A stretch of 64,000 nt of DNA. It comes from Streptomyces coelicoflavus. Its GTDB lineage: Bacteria > Actinomycetota > Actinomycetes > Streptomycetales > Streptomycetaceae. Below, piece by piece: positions 30,889 through 38,076 of the stretch (position 1 is the first letter of the stretch; every line of letters starts with the position of its first letter). The DNA lies in contig NZ_BEWB01000006.1 in the NCBI RefSeq assembly GCF_003112555.1, positions 62,001 to 126,000 of the forward strand, in the 5' to 3' direction. The notes under the pieces are model-generated. The model ran no database searches. It saw only the letters and a list, made by a program, of their open reading frames with translations, and was not told where the DNA came from. The position numbers and the translations under genes were made by a program.

Positions 30889-30908
30889 GTCCTCTCCACC
30901 AAGAGGAC
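30889..30908. promoter_or_regulatory. inverted repeat GTCCTCT/AGAGGAC
   Basis: Perfect 7-bp arms (30889-30895 and 30902-30908) with a 6-base spacer lie in the 139-bp gap between divergent genes, 74 bp before the YeaQ-like start. It is a candidate operator or short hairpin. Confidence 0.45.
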
Positions 30909-30981
30909 ATGAACACCGCGGAGGAACGAGCCCACGGCACTGGCACAGTGCGGGCACAGCAAGAAAGGGCAGGGTCACGGC

Positions 30982-31248
30982 ATGACCGTCATCAGCTGGA
31001 TCATTCTCGGACTGTTGGCCGGAGCCATCGCCAAGTTCCTGCTGCCGGGCCGCGACCCCGGAGGATTCATCGGCACCACCTTCATCGGCATCGCCGGCGC
31101 GTTCATCGGCGGCTGGATATCGGCCCGCTGGCTGGACCACCCGATCAGCAAGGACTTCTACGACGGTGCGACCTGGGCCGCGGCGATCGGCGGTTCGCTG
31201 GTGCTCCTGATCGCCTATCGGCTCCTGTTCGGCAACTCGCGCGACTGA
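30982..31248 (+). CDS. GlsB/YeaQ/YmgE family stress-response membrane protein
   Basis: 88 residues with three hydrophobic helices (SWIILGLLAGAIAKFLLPG, FIGTTFIGIAGAFIGGWI, WAAAIGGSLVLLIAYRLLF). The glycine-rich repeats GGFIGTTFIGIAGAFIGG are the hallmark of the transglycosylase-associated (Tag) protein family. Such proteins are induced by general stress in many bacteria; the mechanism is unknown. AAGAAAGGGCAGG precedes the ATG. It converges with yajQ across a hairpin. Confidence 0.92.
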   Translation: MTVISWIILGLLAGAIAKFLLPGRDPGGFIGTTFIGIAGAFIGGWISARWLDHPISKDFYDGATWAAAIGGSLVLLIAYRLLFGNSRD

Positions 31249-31295
31249 ACCCGCGCGGACCGGACGAGGCGAGAGGCGGCGGGACGCGGGACGCG

Positions 31296-31327
31296 AAAGG
31301 GTGCGCACCACCGGGTGCCCACCCTTT
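31296..31327. terminator. bidirectional hairpin between convergent genes
   Basis: AAAGGGTG and CACCCTTT at the outside, with GCACC/GGGTGC pairing inside, form a stem that has A-rich and T-rich flanks on both strands. It can terminate both the YeaQ-like gene and yajQ. Confidence 0.75.
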
Positions 31328-31389
31328 CCCGTCAGTTCCCGTCCACGGGGACCTGTCTGTCGGCGGCCCCGCGTCGTCGGTTCAGCGCC

Positions 31390-31878
31390 TCACCGGTAGT
31401 TCACGAACTGCAGCGCGAAGTCGAAGTCCTGGCCCTTCAGCAGGGCGATCACGGTCTGCAGGTCGTCCCGGCTCTTCGAGGAGACCCGCAGCTCCTCGCC
31501 CTGCACCTGGGCCTTCACGCCCTTGGGACCCTCGTCGCGGATGAGCTTGGCCACCTTCTTCGCGTTGTCCTGGGAGATGCCCTCCTCGATCGACGCGAAG
31601 ATCTTGTACTCCTTGCCGGAGAGCTGGGGCTCGCCCGCATCCAGAGCCTTGAGCGAGATGCCGCGCTTGATCAGCTTGGACTGGAAGACGTCGAGGATGG
31701 CGCTCACCCGGTCCTCGGAGTTGGCCTCCATGAGGATCTTCTCCCCGGACCACGAGATCGAGGCGCCCACGCCCTTGAAGTCGTAGCGCTGGGAGATCTC
31801 CTTGGCGGCCTGGTTGAGGGCGTTGTCGACCTCCTGCCGCTCGACCTTCGAGACGATGTCGAAACTGGAGTCGGCCAT
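31390..31878 (-). CDS. yajQ: YajQ family nucleotide-binding protein
   Basis: 162 residues from the ATG at 31878, with AGGAG upstream. The family pattern is complete: [20 protein letters not shown] at the start, [13 protein letters not shown] and [20 protein letters not shown], ending [16 protein letters not shown]. Members have two ferredoxin-like domains. They bind nucleic acid or nucleotides, and some bind cyclic di-GMP (UPF0234). In Streptomyces it lies beside tRNA-Tyr, as here. Confidence 0.95.
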   Translation of the reverse strand: MADSSFDIVSKVERQEVDNALNQAAKEISQRYDFKGVGASISWSGEKILMEANSEDRVSAILDVFQSKLIKRGISLKALDAGEPQLSGKEYKIFASIEEGISQDNAKKVAKLIRDEGPKGVKAQVQGEELRVSSKSRDDLQTVIALLKGQDFDFALQFVNYR

Positions 31879-32101
31879 GTCCTGTGGCTCCTTGTATCTG
31901 GGTGCGTGTCGGGTCCGTACCGGCATACATCGACGGCCGCCGGCCCCGGCAGGGTCCTCGGCCGCATCCGCACAAGCCTAGTCATCCGCCGCGTCCCGAG
32001 CGGCGATCAATCGGGTGGCGAAGCACCCCTCCACATCAGGTATTGTTTACGTCGTTGCCACGGAGCACCGCCCCAAAGCGGTTCGACGGGCAGCGACCCC
32101 C

Positions 32102-32183
32102 GGCGGTGTGCCCGAGCGGCCAAAGGGAGCAGACTGTAAATCTGCCGGCTCAGCCTTCCCAGGTTCGAATCCTGGCGCCGCCA
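32102..32183 (+). tRNA. tRNA-Tyr (anticodon GTA)
   Basis: 82-nt class II tRNA with a long variable arm. The acceptor stem pairs GGCGGTG with CGCCGCC (one G-T), the T arm is CCAGG-TTCGAAT-CCTGG and the anticodon GTA is at 32136-32138 in the loop ACTGTAAAT. The 3' CCA is not encoded (A followed by CAC). Its 3' part is duplicated 2.5 kb downstream, which marks it as the integration site of a mobile element. Confidence 0.97.
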
Positions 32184-32187
32184 CACG
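32129..32187 (+). repeat. attachment site attL (tRNA-Tyr 3' end)
   Basis: 59 bp from GCAGACTGTAAATC to CCGCCACACG, covering the anticodon arm to just beyond the tRNA end. It is repeated without mismatch at 34639-34697. In SLP1-type elements the att core is the tRNA 3' half, so integration restores an intact tRNA. Confidence 0.92.
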
Positions 32188-32189
32188 AC

Positions 32190-32238
32190 CGAAAGGGTCT
32201 GTGACCAGCAGCAATGCTGATCGCAGGCCCTTTCGTCG
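32190..32238 (+). terminator. hairpin downstream of tRNA-Tyr (element side)
   Basis: GAAAGGG at 32190-32196 pairs with CCCTTTC about 35 bases later, and inner CAGCA/TGCTG pairing strengthens it. It ends with TCGTCGTTG. It differs from the hairpin after attR, so integration gave the tRNA gene a new terminator carried by the element. Confidence 0.6.
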
Positions 32239-32347
32239 TTGACGGGCCCGACCTGATCGTTATGGGTGCTTTTTCCCAGTGTGTCTCACCCTGATTCGGG
32301 TGCTGACCAGTCCGTGTGGGGCAAGCGTGGGGCAGCTTCCGCTCCTC

Positions 32348-33129
32348 CTAGCTGCCGTTCTTCAACGCCCGCTCGATCCGGGCATTGGCTGTAGCGGCGC
32401 CGCCGTCCAGGCACTTCGCGTAGACCCGGAACAACACGGCCACGCTGTGGCCGGCGCGCGCGGCTACCTCCTGCGGTTCCACCCCGGAACTGAGCCACGT
32501 AGACACGGTGGCGTGGCGAAGATCATATGGACGCTTGGCCAGCAGTGAGGCGCGCTGAGCGGGCGTGAGCGCGCGGGTACGGGCCTCCGCCCACACTTCG
32601 CCGTATCCGGTGTCCTGGACGAGTCCGCCACGCCGCGTCCGAAACAGCCGCCCGTCGGCGGCGACGCCGTACGCCGTGACGTGCCACCGGAGCAGGTTCA
32701 CGAGATCGGGCAGGGGGAGAGCTTGCCGGGGGTCCGGTACGGAGGCGGGGTCCAGGTCCTCCGCTACCTGCTCCGGGGACTTCCACTGCACCTGTGGCAG
32801 GGGGTGGTCCGTCAGGCGTCCGGCGTCAACGGCGTAGCCGAGGGCGTTGTGAAAGGTGGTCCGCTTCCGGCGGATGGTCGACGCCGGGGGTGCCGTCGGT
32901 GCCGCGCCGCCGTGGTGCCGTCCAGTTTCTTGGTCAAGGCGTCCAGGGCGGCGCGTACCTGCATACGGTCGGCCAGCGCGGACGTGGGCACGGACTTCCG
33001 CTCGAACCACGCCAGCACGGCGGCCACCTCGTCAGGCGGGTCCTGGTCACGACGACTCACGTTGAATGCCCAGCTATAGAGGGCCGTCCGCACGGTCTGG
33101 GCATCAGCCATTCCCTTCGCGTCCCTCAC
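32348..33129 (-). pseudogene. tyrosine-recombinase integrase remnant
   Basis: The C-terminal catalytic half (32348 to about 32895) keeps YDLRHATVSTWLSSGV (Arg II), RAGHSV (His/Lys) and the tyrosine in LFRVYAKCLDGG. The region that should carry the first catalytic arginine is gone: about 100 residues appear deleted near 32722, where DPASVPDPRQ runs directly into LPLPDLVNLLRWHV. The preceding part (33129 to about 32905; VRTALYSWAF and DALTKKLDGTTAA) is in a different frame, so a frameshift lies near 32895-32910. About 150 N-terminal residues typical of these integrases are absent. It cannot encode an active recombinase. Confidence 0.88.
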
Positions 33130-33490
33130 GAGAGCGGGCGGCGCGGAACCGGGCCAGCCGCTCCTCCCACTCCTCCGCCGCCTCCAGGTTCCCTGCGGCT
33201 TCCGCCGCCCGGATCATCCGCTCATACCGGGAGCCGGTGCGGCCGTCCCACGCGCGGCGGGCCACGATCCGGCCGCCGTTGAAGGTGTAGAGGCCGTGCC
33301 GGGCCGCCGCGCGGACTGTGACCCGGGTCGTCTCGTGGGTGACGGCCGTCTTCACGACGCGGCCGGAGCGGACCCACAGCGGCACCGGGCGGGCCGGGGG
33401 CGCGTCGGGCACGACCGTGAGCAGGGTGGGGGCGGTGTCGGGGGTCGGGGGGTCGGTGGCCTTGTGGAGGTGAACGACGTTCTCAGACAT
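33104..33490 (-). pseudogene. fragment resembling the N-terminus of an AICE transfer protein
   Basis: 128 residues with an ATG at 33490 and AGGAG upstream. The pattern VPLWVRSGRVVKTAVTHETT, RRAWDGRTGSRYERMIRAAE and AAEEWEERLARFRAAR resembles the N-terminal segment of SLP1/pSAM2-type transfer proteins (FtsK/TraB class). This comparison is from memory of the family and is the least certain part. It stops after SREGREGNG and overlaps the integrase remnant by 26 bp. The ATPase domain that should follow is missing, as if a deletion joined this gene to the middle of the integrase gene. Confidence 0.6.
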
Positions 33491-33598
33491 GCTGGAACTG
33501 CTCCTGACTGCCCCTTCGAAGGGCGGGAGTAAGGGAGAGCGCCGGGGTGGTCGTGTCCGTGGAAAGTCCCGGTCACCCCGGCGCGGGAAACGGGCTGG

Positions 33599-33802
33599 TC
33601 AGAACCAGCCGGACGACTTCTTGGCGGCCTTGTTGCGGGCGGCCTCGGTGATGAGGCGCTGACGTTCGCCGTGCAGGGCGGTCAGTTCCGCGTTCAGCCG
33701 GATCTCGGCGCTGTTGCCGGTGGCGTCCATGCGCTGTTCGTCGCGGCCCGCGCTGCGGCCCCGGGCTACCTTGTAGCCGCCGGCGGCCGGCGAGCGGGCC
33801 AT
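33599..33802 (-). CDS. small basic protein of the integrative element
   Basis: 67 residues, ATG at 33802, ending KSSGWF. The N-terminal third is basic and glycine-rich (ARSPAAGGYKVARGRSAGRD). The rest is a predicted amphipathic helix (AEIRLNAELTALHGERQRLI). No domain recognised. It lies just downstream of another short gene on the same strand and 108 bp upstream of the transfer-gene fragment, the usual place for short accessory genes of such elements. Confidence 0.55.
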   Translation of the reverse strand: MARSPAAGGYKVARGRSAGRDEQRMDATGNSAEIRLNAELTALHGERQRLITEAARNKAAKKSSGWF

Positions 33803-33832
33803 GGCCCGGCGCTCACTGCCGTTCAGCGGCCA

Positions 33833-33916
33833 CTACTCACCTCGGCGGACCGCCTCCAGCTTCTTCGTCGTCGCCAGGATCTCGCGGTCCAGACGACGGA
33901 TGTCAGCGTTACGCAT
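33833..33916 (-). CDS. 27-residue peptide gene of the integrative element
   Basis: ATG at 33916 preceded by GAGGAG at good spacing; product MRNADIRRLDREILATTKKL plus seven residues, a charged helix. A longer in-frame start exists at 33970. Its codon use matches the neighbours. It may be a real micro-gene coupled to the next gene, or the remains of a longer one. Confidence 0.4.
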   Translation of the reverse strand: MRNADIRRLDREILATTKKLEAVRRGE

Positions 33917-33968
33917 GGTCAGACGCTCCTCGGAGAGTCGGCGTGAGAAAGCGGTTACGGTGTGTGGC

Positions 33969-34136
33969 ATGGGTGGGGAATCCGTGATTCGTACCAAGCT
34001 CCGTACGAAGCAGTGCATGCAGTGCAACCGACCGCTGGAAACGCCCCGTTGGCGGCGCCCGAAGCGGTTCTGCCGCCGACGGCACCAGGTGCGGTACTGG
34101 CTTGCGTCCCTGGGTGAAATTCTCTTCAGCGGCTAG
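33969..34136 (+). CDS. small zinc-ribbon-like protein on the opposite strand of the element
   Basis: 55 residues from the ATG at 33969 (GTGTGGC upstream is a weak ribosome site). The sequence has CMQCNRPLE near residue 16 and FCRRRHQVRYW near residue 35, a C-x2-C plus C-x3-H arrangement that could bind one zinc ion, with many arginines. Similar short proteins occur in Streptomyces as presumed nucleic-acid binders. It is divergent from the small minus-strand genes and convergent with the RRQRL-type pseudogene. Confidence 0.55.
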   Translation: MGGESVIRTKLRTKQCMQCNRPLETPRWRRPKRFCRRRHQVRYWLASLGEILFSG

Positions 34137-34422
34137 GCGGCCCCGCCAACCGCGTCAGGGAACGCACACAAGGCACACATGCCGAGTGCCGGCGGAATGA
34201 CGTGGCCCGCATCCGTCCGGCCCATGACGCCGGGCCGGACCGGCTTGGCCAGGCCGACGCGGTAGAGGTAGGCGACCAGCGGTCCCCGGCGGCGACGCGG
34301 CCGTTCGACCGTCGCAGCCACGCCCTGACCACCAGGCGCAAGCCCCGTGCGCGGAGCTGTCGGCGGGTGGCGTACCCGTCCGGGGCCAGAGGCCACCGGA
34401 ACACCGGCAGCGCCCCTATCAC
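34133..34422 (-). pseudogene. RRQRL-motif zinc-binding protein, frameshifted
   Basis: The frame beginning at the GTG at 34422 gives LPVFRWPLAPDGYATRRQLR then loses similarity. A second frame continues with GLAPGGQGVAATVERPRRRR, VAYLYRVGLAKPVRPG and HVIPPALGMCALCAFPD. Together they resemble the RRQRL-motif proteins of actinomycete integrative elements. The first C-x2-C pair expected between KPVRP and the HVIPP part appears deleted. So there is one frameshift near 34330 plus a small deletion. The GTG overlaps the preceding stop by 4 bp. Confidence 0.65.
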
Positions 34423-34574
34423 GCGGCCTCAGCCGTGGCGGCGCGTTCGGCGAGAAGGGTGTCCCGCAGCGTCCGGGCGTTCGCCGGCGACGTGCGGACC
34501 GCGCGGCGGATGCCCTCACCGGTCACCTTCGCGTCCGGCCAATCGGCCGTCGCTGCCCGCGCTTCGGCAGACAT
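34419..34574 (-). CDS. truncated element gene, helical C-terminus only
   Basis: 51 residues from the ATG at 34574; the frame is open back into attR, so the original 5' part has probably been lost. GEGIRRAVRTSPANARTLRD and LLAERAATAEAA look like a helix-turn-helix-like C-terminus such as that of DUF2637-type proteins encoded upstream of RRQRL genes in these elements (inference). It is coupled to the next pseudogene by a GTGA overlap. Confidence 0.45.
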   Translation of the reverse strand: MSAEARAATADWPDAKVTGEGIRRAVRTSPANARTLRDTLLAERAATAEAA

Positions 34575-34638
34575 GCCGGACGACTGCCTGCCTTGAGTCG
34601 TGCGCGAAGCGTCTCGTAGACCTTTGGAGGTCGCTAGC

Positions 34639-34697
34639 GCAGACTGTAAATCTGCCGGCTCAGCCTTCCCAGGTTCGAATCCTGGCGCCGCCACACG
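34639..34697 (+). repeat. attachment site attR (second copy of tRNA-Tyr 3' end)
   Basis: Identical over 59 bp to 32129-32187. Only the 3' part of the tRNA is present (no acceptor 5' strand or D arm), so it is not a functional tRNA gene. The native terminator hairpin of the tRNA follows directly. Confidence 0.92.
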
Positions 34698-34702
34698 GGA
34701 AC

Positions 34703-34747
34703 GAAGGGCCCCGTGACCTGCCCGAACAGCAGGTCACGGGGCCCTTC
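34703..34747 (+). terminator. original tRNA-Tyr terminator, displaced by the insertion
   Basis: A perfect 19-bp stem (34703-34721 with 34729-34747) with a 7-base loop. It sits a few bases past attR, where the terminator of the uninterrupted tRNA-Tyr gene would be. Confidence 0.85.
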
Positions 34748-34818
34748 GTCATGCCCGGGTGCGGGAGTGCGGCCCGTGGGGCGGCTCTGGGGACGCGCGC
34801 GGCGGGCAGACTGGTGTC

Positions 34819-35037
34819 ATGGTCTCGTCCTCCCGCCGCAGAACCTGCCCCGAGTGCCGTCGCGAGATCGCCGTGGTCGCGGGGCGGTACGCGCGCCATG
34901 ACCCGTCCGGCGCACGGGGGAGTGGTGAGCTGGTGTCCTGCCCCGGTTCGCGCCGGTCGGCGCAACTCGGAGCGGCGCAGCCGTCCTTGGACGGGTACGT
35001 CGTCCCCGACTTCCCCGGACAGCTGCCCCTCTTCTGA
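34819..35037 (+). CDS. small zinc-ribbon protein
   Basis: 72 residues. The N-terminal RRRTCPECRREIAVVAGRYA, with Cys9/Cys12 and a later Cys in ELVSCPGSR, suggests a zinc ribbon with one unusual ligand. The C-terminus ends GYVVPDFPGQLPLF. Function unknown. It stands alone between the tRNA terminator and a minus-strand gene. The ATG at 34819 was chosen as the last start before the conserved-looking region. Confidence 0.65.
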   Translation: MVSSSRRRTCPECRREIAVVAGRYARHDPSGARGSGELVSCPGSRRSAQLGAAQPSLDGYVVPDFPGQLPLF

Positions 35038-35095
35038 CTCCGCCCCCTCGGTCTGCGGGCCCGTGGCGCCGTGCCCGCGAGCGCCGCGTCGTCCC

Positions 35096-35752
35096 TCAGT
35101 TCCCGGCCACCGACTTCACCGCCACCGACACGGGCGCCGAGCCGCTGATCAGCTCCAGGGTCAGGCCGTTGGTGGCGGGGGTGTCGACCAGTTCCGCGAG
35201 GACGGCGGCGACGTCGTCGCGCGGTACGGGACCGCGGCCGGTGTGCGCCTCCAGTCGTACGAGGCCCGTGCCCGCGTCGTCCGTCAGGGCGCCGGGGCGC
35301 AGAATCGTCCAGTCCAGGGCGTCCAGGGAGCTGACGTACGCGTCGGCGTCGCCCTTGGCGCGCAGGTAGACGTCGAAGATCTCGTCCCCCTGGTGCCGGG
35401 GGTCCGCACCCATGGACGACACGATCAGGAAGCGCCGTACGCCCGCCCGGACCGCCGCGTCCGCGAAGAGGACGGCCGCCGCCTTGTCCACCGTGTCCTT
35501 GCGGGCCACCCCGCTGCCGGGACCCGCCCCCGCCGCGAAGACCGCCGCGTCCGCGCCCCGCAGCCGCTCCGCCACCTCTTCGACCGAGGCCGACTCCAGG
35601 TCCAGCACGACCGGTTCGGCGCCCGCCGCACGCAGATCGTCGGCCTGCTCGGCCTTGCGGACGATGCCCGCCACCTCGTCACCGCGCGCGGCGAGCAACC
35701 GCTCCAGCCGCAGCGCGATCTGACCATGACCACCAGCGATGACAATGCGCAT
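35096..35752 (-). CDS. NAD(P)-binding Rossmann-fold protein (atypical SDR)
   Basis: 218 residues from the ATG at 35752. The glycine motif is VIAGGHGQIALRLERLL (residues 4-20). VFAAGAGPGSG and RRFLIVSSMGADPRH mark strands 4 and 5, and LDWTILRPGALTDDAGTGLV is the substrate-side signature of the NmrA/YtfG-like and biliverdin-reductase-B-like group. Acts probably as an NADPH-dependent reductase or redox sensor. No operon partner. Confidence 0.88.
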   Translation of the reverse strand: MRIVIAGGHGQIALRLERLLAARGDEVAGIVRKAEQADDLRAAGAEPVVLDLESASVEEVAERLRGADAAVFAAGAGPGSGVARKDTVDKAAAVLFADAAVRAGVRRFLIVSSMGADPRHQGDEIFDVYLRAKGDADAYVSSLDALDWTILRPGALTDDAGTGLVRLEAHTGRGPVPRDDVAAVLAELVDTPATNGLTLELISGSAPVSVAVKSVAGN

Positions 35753-35933
35753 GTCTTCGACCGTACGCCCCGACGACCGCCCGCGCCCCTGCCCCACGCC
35801 TTCGTCGCCGGCCGCGGAGGCCCAGTGCCGCGGAAGCCCAGTGCCGCGCAGGCCCACCGCCCGGCGCCGCGTGGGTTCTAGGCCTGCCGCCCCGGTTCGC
35901 CCCCTCCCGGTATCTGGTCCGGTCCTCAGGCGC

Positions 35934-37295
35934 TCAGGCCAGGTCGTCACGCCCGCCCGGCCCGCCGTGACCGTCACGTCGTCCGCGCCCGCTGCGTCCC
36001 TGCCGAGGCAACCCCAGGTCGGACGGGGCGCAGGAGTCGCCGTACTCCCGTACCGCGCTGGTCCGCGCCACCACGCGCCCCCGGTGCACCACGATCCGGC
36101 TGTACGCCAGCGACAGCGCGCCCGCCAGCCGGTCCCCGCGTACGGCGAGGAGTTCGGCCGGGAAGCCCGCCTCCACCCGTACCTCGGGCAGCCCGAGAGC
36201 CGCCCGTGCCGCCGCGCTCACCGCGTCGTACGCCTCCTCGGGGCGCAGCCCGTGGCGCGAGGCCAGCAGGTAGGCGGCCTCCAGGGGGTCGCCCCGCCCG
36301 ACAGGGTTGGACACGTCCCGCAGCGCGCCGCTCCCGGCGGTGACCCGTACCCCGGCCGCCCGCAGCAGCCGTACGGGAGCCGTGCCGTCGGGACGGTCCG
36401 ACGGCCCGCAGGCGCCCTGGGGCAGGCAGACCACCGCCACTCCGGCCGCCGCGAGCTGGTCCGCGGCCCGGGAGACCGCCTCGGCCGGAAGCCGGCCCAG
36501 GCCGTCGCAGGGCCCGATGGCCACCCCGGGGCGCAGCCCGCCCGCCATGGCCGCCAGACGGGCCAGCCGCGCGGGGTCGGCGGCGTCCGTGTGCAGGTCG
36601 ACCGGGCAGCCGTGCTCGGCGGCGACCTCCAGGACGGCCTCCACGTACCCCGTCGGGTCGGGGTCCAGGTCCGGGCAGCCGCCCACCACGTCCGCGCCCA
36701 TCTTGACCGCGTCCCGCAGTATCGCCAGGCCGTCGGCACCGGCCACCCCGGTGAGCACCCTCGGCATCGCCACCGCGGTCAGTTCGGCGAGCCCGCGCAG
36801 CGAGCGCCGGGTCCGCAGTACGGCGGTCAGGGCACCCAGGCCCGCGACGTCGCCCACCCGCACATGTGCCCGGAGCGCGGTGGCGCCGTGTCCCAGCTGG
36901 AGCAGGGCCGCCTCCGTGGCCCGGCGCCGGACGTCGTCGGGGTCGTAGGAGACGGGGCCCGGGACGTCGGCCGTGAGCGCCGTGTCGGCGTGGACGTGCG
37001 GATCGGCGGGGGCGGGGAGGAGGAGGTAGCCGCCCAGGTCCAGATGACCGCCCGGGTCCAGGTGATGACGGCCCGCGCCCGCCCGGCCGCCCGCGCCCGC
37101 CCGGCCGCCGGGGCCGGATGCGTGCCGTGGGGTCAGGCTGCCGGCCGTGCCGACCGCCTCGATGCGCCCGCCGTGGAGCCGTACGTCCACGGTCCGGCCG
37201 TCGGCGAGCCGGGCCCCGGTGAGCAGGAGCGAGCCCCGGTCGGCGGCGTCCGAGGGGGAGGGCGAGTGGGGCGGCTGCGGCTGGCTGTCGGACAT
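35934..37295 (-). CDS. amidohydrolase (cytosine-deaminase-like)
   Basis: 453 residues. A small N-terminal beta part (SLLLTGARLADGRTVDVRLH) is followed by a TIM-barrel with HVHADTAL as the first metal site, CPVDLHTDAADPA as the second His strand, and VTAGSGALRDVSNPVG near the usual catalytic Asp. The C-terminal strand SRIVVHRGRVVARTS closes the beta sandwich. It resembles cytosine deaminase / N-isopropylammelide-type enzymes. Residues 60-85 and the C-terminal tail are Gly/Arg-rich low-complexity sequence. Substrate uncertain. Confidence 0.88.
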   Translation of the reverse strand: MSDSQPQPPHSPSPSDAADRGSLLLTGARLADGRTVDVRLHGGRIEAVGTAGSLTPRHASGPGGRAGAGGRAGAGRHHLDPGGHLDLGGYLLLPAPADPHVHADTALTADVPGPVSYDPDDVRRRATEAALLQLGHGATALRAHVRVGDVAGLGALTAVLRTRRSLRGLAELTAVAMPRVLTGVAGADGLAILRDAVKMGADVVGGCPDLDPDPTGYVEAVLEVAAEHGCPVDLHTDAADPARLARLAAMAGGLRPGVAIGPCDGLGRLPAEAVSRAADQLAAAGVAVVCLPQGACGPSDRPDGTAPVRLLRAAGVRVTAGSGALRDVSNPVGRGDPLEAAYLLASRHGLRPEEAYDAVSAAARAALGLPEVRVEAGFPAELLAVRGDRLAGALSLAYSRIVVHRGRVVARTSAVREYGDSCAPSDLGLPRQGRSGRGRRDGHGGPGGRDDLA

Positions 37296-37477
37296 CGCGC
37301 TCCTCTGGGCTCGGGGCTGCGCAGTGGGGGACGCAAGATCACGCAGAGTGAGTCGAGCCTAGGACGGTGATCAGCCCGTGGCGCGGAGGAGCGCAATAGT
37401 CGTACCGGTGCCGTCCCCTGTGGTCGGGCCGTCCCGCGGCCTCCGGGACGGGTCGGGGCAGGGTCGACGAAACGGAT

Positions 37478-37507
37478 TTGGGCGAACGGCGGGCGACCGT
37501 GTAATGT
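37478..37507 (+). promoter_or_regulatory. promoter of the tRNA-Thr/tRNA-Met/rpmG unit
   Basis: TTGGGC (37478-37483) and TAATGT (37502-37507) are 18 bp apart. The -10 ends 11 bp before the tRNA-Thr 5' end, as expected for a stable-RNA promoter. Confidence 0.5.
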
Positions 37508-37518
37508 CTTCATCGCTC

Positions 37519-37591
37519 GCCCCAATAGCTCAGTCGGCAGAGCGTCTCCATGGTAAGGAGAAGGTCAACGGTTCGATTCCGTTTTGGGGCT
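37519..37591 (+). tRNA. tRNA-Thr (anticodon GGT)
   Basis: 73 nt. The acceptor stem pairs GCCCCAA with TTGGGGC, the D arm is GCTCAGTCGGCAGAGC, the anticodon loop ATGGTAA has GGT, and the T arm is ACGG-TTCGATT-CCGT. No encoded CCA. Confidence 0.96.
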
Positions 37592-37637
37592 CTGGTGTGA
37601 AAGGTTCCCGTCGCGAGGCGGGGCCCGATCGCATCAC

Positions 37638-37710
37638 AGCGGTGTAGCTCAGTCGGTAGAGCAAGCGGCTCATAATCGCTGTGTCACCGGTTCAAGTCCG
37701 GTCACCGCTA
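37638..37710 (+). tRNA. tRNA-Met (elongator, anticodon CAT)
   Basis: 73 nt. The acceptor stem pairs AGCGGTG with CACCGCT; the anticodon loop CTCATAA has CAT at 37671-37673. It lacks the three consecutive G-C pairs of initiator tRNA (stem is AGCGG/TCGCT), so it is the elongator. It lies 46 bp after tRNA-Thr and 92 bp before rpmG, the order also found in mycobacteria. Confidence 0.95.
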
Positions 37711-37801
37711 CTCTCAGTAGCCGATTGCGGGGTCGGTCCTTCAGTCGGCTACTCTTTTCTGCGTTAATAACATCAATCCGTTCGTCAAGGAGTGCACTCA
37801 C

Positions 37802-37966
37802 GTGGCTGCCACCGACGTCCGCCCGAAGATCACGCTGGCCTGCGTGGAGTGCAAGGAGCGGAACTACATCACCAAGAAGAACCGGCGTAACAACCCGGAC
37901 CGACTGGAGATGAAGAAGCACTGCCCGCGTTGCAACGCGCACACCGCGCACCGCGAGACGCGATAA
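37802..37966 (+). CDS. rpmG: 50S ribosomal protein L33
   Basis: 54 residues from the GTG at 37802 (CAAGGAG upstream). The sequence [20 protein letters not shown] is typical, and the zinc-binding cysteine pairs CVEC and CPRC are both kept, so this is the zinc-containing (C+) form rather than the paralogue that replaces it under zinc limitation. It lies directly downstream of tRNA-Thr and tRNA-Met and probably shares their transcript. A hairpin follows 11 bp after the stop. Confidence 0.97.
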   Translation: MAATDVRPKITLACVECKERNYITKKNRRNNPDRLEMKKHCPRCNAHTAHRETR

Positions 37967-37977
37967 ATCAGGCTCGT

Positions 37978-38016
37978 ACACGAGGCCGTCCCCGATGTCT
38001 GGGGGCGGCCTCGTGT
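37978..38016 (+). terminator. hairpin after rpmG
   Basis: ACACGAGGCCG pairs with CGGCCTCGTGT, with CCCC/GGGG inside and a short loop, followed by CGTTGTC. It separates rpmG from the dehydratase genes. Confidence 0.8.
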
Positions 38017-38076
38017 CGTTGTCACCGCCCATCGTTGGCACCGCTACGAAGAGCAGCAGCAGGAGGTTGCGAGCCC

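Larger units (their letters stand above)
32129..34697. mobile_element. decayed SLP1/pSAM2-type integrative element at tRNA-Tyr
   Basis: A 2.57-kb segment bounded by 59-bp perfect direct repeats of the tRNA-Tyr 3' end. Its contents fit an actinomycete integrative and conjugative element (AICE): integrase remnant next to attL, a transfer-gene fragment and several small accessory genes, mostly on the minus strand. Missing are an intact integrase, an excisionase, a replication gene and the FtsK-like translocase, so it should be immobile. SLP1 of S. coelicolor is known to use a tRNA-Tyr gene as attB; the relationship to SLP1 itself is inference from site and gene type. Confidence 0.9.

Noticed and set aside
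34621..34700. Second tRNA-Tyr gene
   Set aside because: Only the 3' 59 bp of the tRNA are present; the 5' acceptor strand and D arm are missing, so it is an att site.
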